From contig OV884056.1 in the NCBI GenBank assembly GCA_930367215.1, positions 235,839,127 through 235,903,126 on the forward strand: a stretch of 64,000 nt of DNA, in the 5' to 3' direction. Each line of letters starts with the position of its first letter. The stretch's first letter is position 1. Shown one piece after another: positions 1 to 10,195 of this stretch. Origin of the DNA: Pollenia angustigena. Lineage: Eukaryota; Arthropoda; Insecta; Diptera; Polleniidae. The position numbers and the translations under genes were made by a program. Below the pieces are notes generated by a model that was given only the letters and a program-made list of their open reading frames with translations, was not told where the DNA came from and did no database searches.

Positions 1-447
1 ATTTAACAGCTGATAGTTGCTTTTTGTTAAGTTTGCATTTGACATTTCTTTATGGATCGACTTACACCACAGCAACGTGTGCAAATTGTTGAAATTTTTA
101 ATCAAAATAATTCGGCGAATGGGCTGAAGCACAAATTGATATTGATTTTGAATTTGCATTCAAAATTTTATTTTCCGATGAAGCCCATTTCTGATTGAAT
201 GGGTACGTAAATAAGCAGAATTATCGCAATTTGAAGTGAGGAGAATCCACAAGCTTTTGTCGAAACACCATTACATTCACAGAAAATTACTGTTTGGTGA
301 GCTTTATGGGCTGGCGGAGTCATTGGCCCATATGTCTTCAGAAACGATGATGGCCAAAATGCGAAAAGTTGTTAAACATTTTTGTTCCAGATTGCGCTTT
401 CTACGCGACCAAAATTATATTTATATGGAAATTATTTGTTCTTAGTA
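1..447 (+). pseudogene. Deleted rosa-type (DD41D) mariner transposase remnant
   Basis: A mariner transposase relic that runs off the left window edge. An ATG at 52 opens a helix-turn-helix start (MDRLTPQQRVQIVEIFNQNN). The frame then jumps to the catalytic domain: FSDEAHF at about 172-192, which holds the first catalytic Asp and a TGA where Trp is expected, followed after a frameshift by reading frames equivalent to KITVWCALWAGGVIGPY. A second deletion joins this to a C-terminal tail ending in FCSRLRFLRDQ (open frame 236-445). The linker and the second and third catalytic Asp are missing, so it cannot be active. Bases 1-35 match the interior of the short MITE at 40829-40989, so both belong to one family. 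Similar proteins with intact catalytic regions lie at 31173-31856 and 56574-57245. Assignment to the rosa group is inference from those relatives. Confidence 0.7.
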
Positions 448-534
448 TGTAAGGTAAGAGCTTATGTATGTATGTCTGTTAAGAAATCAAAAATAAGAAA
501 AACAAATTAATTTGGCTTTAAAAATCTTGACTAA

Positions 535-834
535 CTCGAGGGTTACACAAATCAAGTTTCGCCTTTCCTTTTACCAATCCACTCATACATTTAAAAATTG
601 AAACGAACTTGCCTTTGAAATGCTCTTTCAAGTTGAGTGTTTCAATTAACGTTCAAGAAAACAGCTGACTACAAATTTAGTGAGCAAATTTTTGTTTGTC
701 TTTATAAATTGTTCTCTTGATAACATCTTGAAAGTTAATTGCATGCAGCCTACGTCACAGCTTTAAATTTTTGGAAATTTTTTCTAAGAGTATATGTAAA
801 AGACTATCAAGAAAACTTGATCGTGTAACTGCAG
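535..834 (+). mobile_element. MITE, family 'GGTTACACG-TCAAG', copy 1
   Basis: A 300-bp non-coding element with terminal inverted repeats: GGTTACAC..ATCAAGTTT at the left and the reverse complement of CTGCAGTTACACGATCAAG at the right. Two further copies lie at 46169-46498 (opposite orientation) and 55309-55580. They share internal blocks such as AAGACTATCAAGAA and AACAGCTGA. No open frame. The superfamily is not clear because no clean target duplication is visible. Confidence 0.65.
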
Positions 835-964
835 TGTAACAGCAGTTTATTTGAGAGAGTTAACCAAAGAGAACGCAAAGAATTGCTCTATTTTACCGTT
901 ATTTGGCAGTGCAGTTTGTGAGACTTAACGGATTTTTGTTTTCATACAGAGCAATATACCTCAC

Positions 965-1244
965 TAAGGACCTAATTTTGTAAAACGCAAACGCAACGCC
1001 AAAAATTATATTGAAAGCAAAAACAAAATCGAAAATATTTTATAACTTTGTTGTTGTTTTCTGTAGAAATGAATATTAAATTTCTAAATTTTAAACGATG
1101 CATATCTTGTGGCGTTGATAATTTTAAAACGCAATATGTATTTCTTTATAAAGCAACAACTAAATTTTGACAAATTTTTGACATTGTTTTTGCTTTCATT
1201 GTTATTTTTGGTATTGCGTTACGTTTTACACAATTAGGGCCTTA
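965..1244. mobile_element. Foldback MITE, family 'TAAGGCCCTAAT', copy 1
   Basis: A 280-bp element with arms of about 60 bp. The left arm reads TAAGGACCTAATTTTGTAAA, then CGCAACGCC and GAAAGCAAAAACAA; the right arm is its reverse complement with a few changes. A second copy with an internal insertion lies at 15295-16285. No coding capacity. Its right end abuts the MITE at 1245. Confidence 0.65.
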
Positions 1245-1811
1245 AGGCTCAGTTAGGCGAACGTTGCTGTACCCGTAATGTACCGCACCGTACTGTAAGT
1301 ACGTTGGTGCACTTATAGAACTTTTAAAAACGTGTCATATGTTTTTCCATACATAAACAAAAAGCAATACTATACATAAAGCAAAACACACGGTGATGGT
1401 TATCAAAAGTGTTCAAATGGTGACCGTTGTGCAGAAAAGGTACCACGTGATTTAAATGGTATTAAAACAGTATTTTGTGTATGTAAAAAATTTTAATAAT
1501 TTACTTTTTATATTATAGATTTACAATAAATAAATTTGTATTTTAACATACATATATATTTTTAGCATACATATATATTGTAAAAAAAGAGCAAAATTAC
1601 CCGCATTCAATGTTACATACAAGCCGCCCATCAATGTCTTACAAATGTCACGTAACAACGGCATGAAATTCTATTTTATACAGATTTGTACGTTGCAACT
1701 ACGGTACATTGCATTTCGGTAAGCTTTTGTATTGGTTTTCATATAACAAAAAGCGAACAGCTGATGGATACAGTACAGATACGGTACAGCAACGTTCGCC
1801 TAACTGAGCCT
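1245..1811. mobile_element. PIF/Harbinger-like MITE with TTA target duplication
   Basis: A 567-bp element with near-perfect inverted termini of about 29 bp starting AGGCTCAGTTAGGCGAACGT. It is flanked by TTA at 1242-1244 and TTA at 1812-1814. A 3-bp TWA target duplication is the hallmark of PIF/Harbinger elements. The subterminal region is rich in GTAC-type motifs (GTACCGCACCGTACTG, ACGGTAC). No transposase is present. Its left target site is the terminal TTA of the neighbouring MITE. Confidence 0.7.
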
Positions 1812-1814
1812 TTA

Positions 1815-3588
1815 GTATATGCAAGTCATATGCAAACAAATTACATTTGAATATATGAGCTTTATGGCAAACTTTGTGGACGGGACGACCCCCCTAAAAC
1901 AGAACTAATCGCTATGAATTTTTTTTATATTTTCTTTTTTACATAAAACTGAACCGATTTGGGGGGAAAGATTAAAAGAAATCAAAAAAAAAAAAAAATA
2001 ACGGCCACGCTAATGTATTCATTGCGCTGACACAACTTCGAAAAATAGCAAAACGTAAGGAAAACGCGGTTTTCGAAATATGTTGAAATGCGTTTTGCGC
2101 TTTCCAACTTTCAAGCGAATAGAAAACGCTGCGTTTTCACAGTTAAAAAGCAAGATTTTTTAATGCAAGAAAAACACCCAAATATTTTGTTCGTAAAAAT
2201 ATAATCCTAAGAGATGTATTCGGGAAGATTTTAATATCCTATATCTCAAAGACAATATGAAAGGAACCGACCGTAAAGCAAGAATTACAATTGGAAACGT
2301 CATGAAAATACAGTAAAAAATAATCTTTTCTTTTTATTTCTGCATTTCTCATTTCACTCATTAAATTTATTATCTAACATATAAAAACATATTTAAAAAA
2401 AAAACACTAGTGCTGATTGGTAAGACAAATCAACTATTTCTTGTAGTTGAATTTAAATTTATCATATCATATATTTATTAATTATATTTATTATATTATA
2501 TTCAAATTATTCTCTATTTTATATACATGCATAAAAAAAAACAAAACTAACCAAACTTAAATTTTAAATTAATTTTATTTTGAAAATCTTGCACTTGTTT
2601 TTTTAACAAAAAAATGTCCAAATCAAAAAACAAATTTTTAGTTAATTTAGAAAAATTCTATTTATTTTTGTGAAAAAAATGTATTCAAAAACACAAAACA
2701 AACTCGTAAATCAAGGATATTTTGGCATTATTTAGAATAAGAACTAAATAAAATATAAATATTTTATAAAAAAAAACCTTATCACAACCATCATGTACTT
2801 ATTCATGAATGAAGAATGTATTTATAATTTATATAAATAATTAATTAGTTTAATATTAAAGAATGAAAACAAACTAATCTTAGTATGATTTATGGCCAAT
2901 ATCACCAAGATCTGCTATAATTCGGTTTTACTATAACTGCTAGTTAATAATATCTTTTTTGACAGCTGTAGTGATCGTTAATTTTAACTGAACTTGGTGA
3001 AGATGGCCGTTAATGTCATTTAATTTAAGTAATATAAAAGTTATGCTAATATTTCCACAATTGCTCATAAGATTTATTTGGATAAGGAGATTCAAAATTT
3101 GTTGTTTGGAAGATGATAATATTTAGGGACAAAAAAAATTGGTCAAAGGCAAATGATTCAACAGCAAATCGCTTAAACACTTTTTTTTTATTTAGTGTAT
3201 TTATTTTATTATTTTGAAATCTTACTAAAGATGAGGGTCCACACCGCGCTTTCTATAAGTTTGATACTGTCTGGAAACGCATGCAAAGTAGTAAACAATC
3301 CAACTTAATGCGTTTGATTTACACTGATTCTACTTTATTTTCTAAATGCATTAAAGCATCAACGCATTTTGAACGCGTAGTTTAGACCACCAGTCGAATG
3401 CAATTCTGTTCAATGTATTATACTTCGAAATTCGCTTTGAACTTAAAACTAGAATTTTTTTAAATGGAGTTAATTGTGCATTGTCAGCGCAGTATGTATT
3501 ATAAACGAACAATCTGGTGAATGGCGGTTACCGCTTTATCTAAACTTTATAGATTTTTAAAAAGCATTTGATAAGCTCCAACATCACG
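1815..3588. other. AT-rich non-coding stretch
   Basis: No credible coding region. It has long A and T runs. A weak inverted pair is built on TTGCGCTGACA near 2020 and its complement TGTCAGCGCA near 3482, with several AACGCG/GCGTTTT motifs between. It may be an old eroded element, but the boundaries cannot be fixed. Confidence 0.4.
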
Positions 3589-4856
3589 AGGCTTATTCTG
3601 AATTGCGATGCGAAAATCAATGCGATGCGAAAATGCATAAATGCGAACAATTGCTATTCTGTAATGCGATATTCGCAAAGTTTTTTTTTTAATCGCATTT
3701 CAAATGCGAAAAGGTGACAAGTCAGCATTCTACATTGTGAAAACAAATGTCAAATTCGCAAAAAATATATAAACCAGTTCAAAAATATTTGACTTTAACT
3801 TAAATTTTAATAGGTTTGGGCCGATTTTAAAGTACACACAAAACATTTTCATTTTCTTCGTCGTCGAACCACAGTGCCACAAAATCCATTTTTATTATTT
3901 TTTTTTATTACAGAATGTCCTAAATAAATTAGCATTGTTTCTTTACTCTACTTTGGGATCCCTCGGGATCCCAATTTGCACGAAAAGCGTTCCCGTACTT
4001 TTAATTTGTGTAAATGAGAGCGGATTTGAGAGAATAAAATTCTTCTTCTTCTTGCACGAAACAGCCCAGACTTTTTCTTCGTGCAAATTGTGTAAATTGT
4101 TAAACAGCTGTAAAACATAAACAAAACAATGAAATGCAAAGTCTGGGATCACACTATGAAAGTTTTCTTTCAGAAAGTCTGAGTTTATGGGTGAGAGGGG
4201 AAAAAGGAACAGCATGTTCTCTTCCCCTCTCACCAATAAACTCAGACTTTCTGAAAGAAAACTTTCATAGTATGAACCCAGACAAAGGAAACAAATCATT
4301 AACCAAATGTTGGAAAAAGTGTTGTGGAGTAAAATAATGTACTTAAATATAAAGTTTTATGTTGAAATATTAGGAAAACATAATGTAAGTGTTTGTAAAA
4401 GTGTTTGTTTTGTTTAATTTTTGGTAAAATTAGTTTATTTCTACAGACAATATAAAATTTTTCAAAAGTGGCATAAACTTTTATTGTTTTGTAATTACTG
4501 TCAAAACAATGACTTTTTATTTTGTGCTTAAAATTTGGTTTTTTCTGTTCCCGTTCTTTTGTGTAATTTTGTCTCTTTATGAGAGAAATTTATGCTTGCT
4601 CGCATTTTCACGAACTTTGCCCAAAAAGTAAAGAAACAGAGCTGTTGTTTAAACAATTTTCACAGCCAAACACAAACAATTTATTTGTTTTTAATTTGAC
4701 GTTTATTGACACTGACGTATATTTGAGCAGCGTTGCCACGATTTGAAATAAATTGCGAATGCGATTGCGAAAGTCTAACAGAATACCAACTTTATTTCGC
4801 ATCGCATTTCATTTGCGCATCGCATTGATTTTCGCATTGCAATTCAGAATAAGCCT
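3589..4856. mobile_element. Long-terminal-inverted-repeat element 'AGGCTTATTCTGAATTGC'
   Basis: A 1.27-kb element bounded by inverted repeats of more than 40 bp. The left end reads AGGCTTATTCTGAATTGCGA; the right end is the complement with one mismatch in that stretch. Both subterminal regions are full of ATGCGA/TCGCAT motifs. The interior has no transposase and holds a foldback at 4141-4282. No target duplication is obvious, so the superfamily is open. Confidence 0.65.
4141..4282. repeat. 142-bp near-perfect palindrome (foldback element)
   Basis: Arms of about 67 bp (GTCTGGG..ATGAAAGTTTTCTTTCAG and its reverse complement ending CCCAGAC) flank a loop of a few bases near 4214. Open frames over this stretch on both strands are mirror images caused by the palindrome and are not genes. 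It has the same build as the foldbacks at 46532-46671 and 47665-47808, including a purine-rich arm AGAGGGGAAAA and a loop with GCATTCTC-like or GCATGTTC sequence. Confidence 0.8.
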
Positions 4857-4865
4857 TCAGGCTAT

Positions 4866-5160
4866 ATTGGACACACTTTTATGTACGGGAATGCTACACA
4901 AAATCAGAAAGTCAATACCGTGATAAACGGTGTTTGGTAACATAGTATTGGACAACATACTGTGCAACGCCATCCCAACAAACACTGGCTTTGAATGGGA
5001 CCTTCACGTAATTATTGGACACACTTTTATGTACGGGAATGCCACACAAAATCAGAAAGTCAATACCGTGATAAACGGTGTTTGGTAACATAGTATTGGA
5101 CAACATACTGTGCAACGCCATCCCAACAAACACTGGCTTTGAATGGGACCTTCACGTAAT
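4866..5160 (+). repeat. Two-copy tandem duplication, 149-bp unit
   Basis: The unit starting ATTGGACACACTTTTATGTA occurs at 4866-5014 and again at 5015-5160 with a single visible substitution (GCTACAC versus GCCACAC). The high identity suggests a recent duplication. It sits immediately upstream of an RTE-like LINE fragment and may be part of the same element. Confidence 0.85.
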
Positions 5161-5860
5161 GCGGACGACATTTGTCTCTTTGCTCATAAAAGTTCATATA
5201 TGTCATCTTAACTGCAGACATTGTGCAATATTGCAGCCGAGTGCGGGTTAGAAATTAATATTGGTAAAACAAAAAATAGGCCTTTTTGCTCTGTACGATG
5301 CACAAATGGATCAACAACCTCGTTACCATACCTCGAGAGTGTTATCTCCAGCTATGGCGGTTCCAGTGAAGATATAATAAAGTGAAGTTTGTCTAAAGCT
5401 AAATCTGCCTTTGTAGTACTCTATTCGGTGTGGCAGTCCATAATCATATCCAGAGACACTAAATTTAAATACTCCTGCGACTGTTTGGCAATAGAGTAAA
5501 AACAATAAGTACACGTTCTCTTGAATCTATTACCAAACAGTCGCAGGCGTATTTTAAATTCGCCAGCCACGAAAAGGGTGAAAGAGTTGTGTGAACGGAA
5601 GCCGCAGACCCTGATTCGTACTGAAATAAAAAGACGTACATGGTCCTGACTAGGACACGGCCTACGCAAAGGGTGATGTAAAAAGATTGGGTATCGAGTG
5701 ATGACCTCAAGGAGCGGAAGGAGGAGCCGCCCATCAAAAACCTGGCGTAGATTAGTAGAAATAGAAACAGCGGAGGTTGGTGTTTCCTGGAAGATATTTT
5801 AAATATATGGATGACAATCGGCGACACCAAAAAATGGACTTTTCGCCGAAAAAATTCCAT
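5161..5860 (+). pseudogene. Decayed RTE-like non-LTR retrotransposon fragment
   Basis: On the plus strand, frame-shifted pieces spell the C-terminal half of a LINE reverse transcriptase. ADDICLFAHKSS with LQTLCNIAAECGLEINIGKTK sits near 5163-5275, which is the RT A/DD motif followed by the usual helix. SYGGS..EDI near 5355 corresponds to 'SSDGGS.EDI', and WLGHGLRKGD near 5645 to 'W.GH.LRK'. GRRSRPSKTWRRLVEIE near 5714-5765 is the conserved tail seen in RTE-type elements. Many stops and shifts make it inactive. Antisense open frames over the same interval are shadows. The clade assignment is by recall of the tail motif and is moderate. Confidence 0.6.
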
Positions 5861-6121
5861 TTGCAGCCACAGTGCGACGTAGAGTATCGCATAGCTTTTG
5901 TCATTATGGTTGTACACAAACGTTTTGTACACACATTTGATTTTTGTTGACTTTTTTATGTTAAATTTAATTTAAAAAGAGAATACTGTCGACCTCGTGA
6001 ACTAGGCTGTGAGTCAGAAATTCGAAGGAAAACCTATTTATATATATTTATGACAGCTCGGCATAAGCGTCAGCTGGTTCCACTATCCTACTCCATTCTT
6101 TGTTTTCGGCTATTTGTTGTT

Positions 6122-6914
6122 TTTTATACCGTCTACCACAATTAGTTGTGAAGAGGGTATATTAAGTTTGTCATTCCGTGTGAAACTTTTTTATTATTCA
6201 TCTCAGACCCCATAAAGTATATATATTCTGGGCCCTTGAGTGATTCTAAGTCGATTTAGCCATGTCCGTCTGTCTGTCCGTCTGTTGAAAACACGCTCAC
6301 TTTCGAACAACTCAAAACAAATGAACAAACTTGGTGCCAAATTGCTTGTAGTTATCCTAAGCAGTTTGGGATTGAAATCCAGCAAAATCGGTTCAATAGG
6401 ATCTGAGCTATGAATTAAAATGTGGAACCACCACCTAAAAAGATTGATAATTTTGTTACAAAAAATAACATAAATGCTGGAACAAGGCACGGAATGAGAT
6501 AAGATTTTGGAAAAATTTGTTTTATTTGACTGGAAATCACGCTGTAAGATTTCGTGAAGATCCGATCATAATTTACTCTAAGCCCCATATAAACACTACT
6601 CCCGGAAAACAGTTTAGTACGCCTAAAACCGTAAAAAATAACGCTAGCGTAACAAAATTTGGTACGCCAAAGTTTTTTACGACTAGAAATAACACTATGA
6701 AATTGCGTGACGATCGGTCTATAATTTACCTTAGGCCCCATATAAACCCTACTACCGGAAAACAGTTTAGTCGCCTAAAACCATAATTAATAACAAATCG
6801 GCAGAGTGTAAGATAATAATAACATCATACAGATATTACTCCTTAAACATTCGAAGTGTCGGTGGAGGGTAACAAAGATTCGGCACAGCCGAATATAGCA
6901 CTCTAACTTGTTTT
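6122..6914 (+). mobile_element. DINE-1/Helentron-like element, family A, copy 1
   Basis: A non-autonomous rolling-circle type element. The 5' region carries the short inverted repeat TATACC..CACAATTAGTTGTG..GGGTATA, then the INE-1 core CCCATAAAGTATATATATTC and CATGTCCGTCTGTC at 6261. Two diverged copies of the 153-bp internal unit follow (about 6540-6785, complement of the array at 17.7-19.5 kb). The 3' end has a hairpin ATTCGGCACAGCCGAAT at 6878-6894 followed by CTCTAACTTGTTTT, which is the expected Helitron-type terminus. No coding capacity. Copies in the opposite orientation lie at 17191-19776 and 19859-20607. Confidence 0.8.
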
Positions 6915-7367
6915 ATAATTAATTTCAAAACGCTCAAATAACAAAAGCTAAAAAGAAAACAGCAAATTTGGCAAAAATTATACAATTTAAAGGATCAACA
7001 CATTTCAACACGTTTACGTATTTTTAGTAACTACCAACCTTGAAGTCGACCGCAACGTTTACGGATCCGAAACATAAAAAAGTTTTTATGGAAAGAATTG
7101 GAAAAGTTGCTTGGAAATTTTTAAAATTCGAAAAAAACTTAAATTGTGTTTTTCTATGGAATTTTAAATTTCTTTTATATTTTTTTATAGATTTCGCTCG
7201 AACTTAGTACGAATAACGTTTAAGTTCGGAAAATATGCATTAAAAAGTTTTATTGACCACGCTCACTTTCTCGGCATACCTAATATACGTATTTTTTTGT
7301 TGTTTGTTGGTCGTGAAGAAACAAATTTATTTAAATTCAGACAGGACAACGTCTGTCTGGTCAGCTA
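6915..7367 (+). mobile_element. Helitron 3' fragment with terminal hairpin and CTAG
   Basis: The interval ends with the stem-loop GACAGGACAACGTCTGTC at 7340-7357 followed after a short spacer by CTAG at 7364-7367 and a T. That is the Helitron 3' terminus (hairpin about 10 nt before CTRR). The same hairpin and CTAG end the Helitron at 38841-39752. The upstream part is diverged and its 5' start was not found. Confidence 0.65.
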
Positions 7368-7430
7368 GTATTAAATAAAAATCTTTAAAATACATATTGC
7401 GTAATTTGTTTCGAAAAAAGTAAATTCGAA

Positions 7431-8130
7431 TTTTTATACCCACACCACAATAGTGGAGAGAGTATAATGCATTTGTGCTGATGTGTGTTAAGGCGTTGTC
7501 CTAGACCCACCTTAAAGTATACCGATCTACTCAGAATCACTTTCTGAGTCGAACTAACGATGTCCGTCCGGCTGGCTGGCTGTCCATGAAACTTTGTGCG
7601 CAAAGTACAGGTCGCAATTATGGAGATAATTTGATGAAATTTGGGTCATAGGTTCTTATTGGCACAAGGACCAAGCCTATTGAAAATGGGCCGAATCGTA
7701 GGACCACGAGGGAAGATAGGGGGAAATTTCTTCCTCTCAGAAACTATCAAACCGATTTTAATAAAATTTAAAACATAGATAGAACCATATCTATATGGAC
7801 ACAAAATGTATAAATTTTTAAAAAAATCGGATCACGAGGGGAGATAGGGGCAATTTCTGCCTCTCAAACCGATTTTAATGAAATTTAAAACATAGATAGA
7901 TTCATTTGTATATGCACACATAAGCTATACAGTTTTTAAAAAATAAGACCACAAGGGGAGGCAGGGGGCAATTTCTGCCTCTCACAAACTCGCAAACTGA
8001 ATTGGATGAAGTTTGAAAACATAGATAAATCCATATTTACATGGACACATAAGCATGATGTGTTTTTAAATACTGTGGTGTAGGGTATCATATGGTCGGG
8101 CTTGACCGACTATACTTTCTTACTTGTTTT
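7431..8130 (+). mobile_element. DINE-1/Helentron-like element, family B, copy 1
   Basis: It starts with the head TTTTTATACCCACACCACAA and an INE-1-like core with CGATGTCCGTCCGGC at 7559. Its interior has three diverged repeats of a motif built on CCGATTTTAAT..AAACATAGATAGA with GGGGAGATAGGGG. The 3' end has the hairpin GGTCGGGCTTGACCGAC near 8093-8109 followed by TTCTTACTTGTTTT. Family B copies also occur at 12540-12834 (3' part) and 53828-54642 (reverse). Confidence 0.75.
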
Positions 8131-8191
8131 ATATTGTACATAGTGTTTCGAAACGAAAATAAGATTTTAAATAAAACTTTACAGCCAGGCC

Positions 8192-8298
8192 CACGATGTC
8201 ACACGTTAACGTTCGCATTTAAAACAAAAACAAATTTAAGAAATTGTTTTGGTTTTAAATGTAATTTTCTATGAGAACGTTAACGCGTGACATCGTGC
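8192..8298. mobile_element. 107-bp foldback MITE
   Basis: Inverted termini of about 23 bp begin CACGATGTCACACGTTAACG and return as GTTAACGCGTGACATCGTG. The interior is an AT-rich inverted stretch (AAAACAAAAACAAATT versus complementary bases). No coding capacity. Confidence 0.7.
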
Positions 8299-9619
8299 AA
8301 ATAGCTGCGCTTGTGAGGTAACTTTATTAGTACATTCTGGTTTTCATGTTGACTTTCATTAAAATTCATAAAATTGAAAAGTTGTAAAAGTGAGAAACGC
8401 CAGGAGAATTGCGTGTTTTTTTTTTTTATTTTGTTGTTCTTGTTGTACCGATAGGGCACCTAGTATTCAATTCGCCTTGATTTACACAAATATGTCCCAG
8501 TCGTGTTCTAAGCATTATGAACATGCCTTGACTTGTTTATTGTATTTCGAAAATATGTATTCACTGCCGATCCGAAATTTCTGATAATCTTCCATACAAA
8601 CTTTGATGTTTCCGTTCCTAAAAAAACAAAAATTTTAACCATAAAATTATTTTGTCTTGAATTTGATTTTTTAAAATACCAATATCTACAGAATGTGTTA
8701 TCAAATTCCCAAACCAAATTAAGAAAATTATTATTTAGACAAAAAAATATGTACTGTGTAATTTATAATTATGTATGTATAGATGTCTACAAAAATAGTT
8801 GTAAAATATTTAAAAAAAATAAATAAATTCAAACAAAATAATAATTTAAATAAAGGAATCATATTAACAGTGTAATTGTATAAAATTAATGAAAAAGCTT
8901 AAATTTATTAAAATTAAAATATCCATAGATTCTTCCTTTTTTTTTAAAACATTTTTTTCTTTTTGATTATTTAACTTTTTTTAACAAAGATATGTGTAAA
9001 AATTTAATACAGACAGATATAGATGAACTTTTGCTATTTATTTTAAATACATTTTTAATTCCAAAAATAAAACCATTGAAAACTTTATGAAAAAAGGAAA
9101 CATTTATTAAAATAAATTAAAAAAAAAATATTTATAAAATAAGTATAAAAATAAAATATAAAAAATATATATTTTGGAATACTTGCAAGAATGAAATTTT
9201 ACACTATTTAATAAAAAAAAACCATATAACAAAAATAAAAAAACTAATTTTACTAGAATTTTTGAAAAAAAAAAAAAAATAATATGTAACAGTTTTAGTT
9301 TTTTTTTTAATTAATAATTTTTTTGAGGGTGACATAATGCCCTTTTTGCAACTGCGTTAAGTACTTTTTTATGCATTTTTCTTATTTACTTTATTCTTGT
9401 GTTTGCTTAGACCGCTTTTATAATGTTGACATTTTTGTTATTCTCTTTTATACTTGCCTAAACCTTTCACAATCGCAAAATTAAAAGGCAGACAGAAATT
9501 ATTCGTCTCCTTTTTTCGTTCTTTTTCGCTGCAGACGGAGATGAAAATTGCTGTGAGCAATTTTGACAGACATGCACAATTACATGTGACTTAAAAAGTT
9601 GACAAGTCAGATGTAAAAA
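8299..9619. other. AT-rich non-coding stretch
   Basis: Very A/T-rich with many homopolymer runs. Open frames at 8390-8584, 8508-8717 and 8533-8826 overlap on opposite strands, lack codon structure and are judged random. No inverted termini recognised. Confidence 0.45.
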
Positions 9620-9677
9620 ACATGTTGTGTACATGCTACTTAAGTTATACATGTTGTGTACATGCTACTTAAGTTTT
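9620..9677 (+). repeat. Two-copy 29-bp tandem repeat
   Basis: The unit ACATGTTGTGTACATGCTAC plus TTAAGTTAT occurs twice head to tail, with one base different at the end of copy two. It contains the palindromes TGTACA and CTTAAG. Confidence 0.8.
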
Positions 9678-10180
9678 ACATGGCATGCATACAAAATATA
9701 ATGTTGAAAATCGCTTAAGTCGTGGCGAATATCGCTTAAAGCTTGTTTACTCTATCTCACAAATCTTACGTATTCCATAATACTTTGTGAGATTGAAATC
9801 TAATGAGTTTTGTTGCGACTGTCAAAAAATCTAATTTAACATGACAGTTTGTGTTCACACCATCACACAAAGTATAAACACTCACACATGAAATAAAATG
9901 CAACCCTGATCCAATGAAAAGTATTATTGTTTAGTCCCAATTTTCACAATGCAAGTCTAATTGATCAGCTTGCTACTCTGTTGGCGAGAGTGACGAGGGG
10001 AAAAGAAACGAGTACTCAGCTTGCTGTACTCGTCATATGCGTTTTGTTTTCTCATTCGTAATTTTCAGCAGGTCTATTTTGACAATTATCTTTTATATTT
10101 AATTTCGTTGTACAAAGTTAATTTCGTAGCGTGTGTGATTTTTTGTGTGTGTTGTATGTGCGAAATGTCAAAACGCACAT

Positions 10181-10195
10181 AGGTTAGGTTAGGTT
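10181..10195 (+). repeat. (TTAGG)n-like 3' tail of the LINE
   Basis: Plus-strand AGGTTAGGTTAGGTT, i.e. three units of TTAGG in register, lies at the LINE 3' terminus where a poly-A is usual. Because the LINE is on the minus strand, its sense strand ends in AACCT units. Some LINEs (for example I factors with TAA repeats) end in short tandem repeats. Confidence 0.8.

Noticed and set aside
3943..4299. Overlapping open frames on both strands (up to 118 codons)
   Set aside because: They are mirror images produced by the 142-bp palindrome at 4141-4282.
5465..5932. 155-codon minus-strand open frame
   Set aside because: It is antisense to recognisable LINE reverse-transcriptase pieces on the plus strand.
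10181..10195. AGGTT repeats as a real telomere or interstitial telomere
   Set aside because: Only three units, and located exactly at the LINE 3' junction, so it is better explained as the element's tail.
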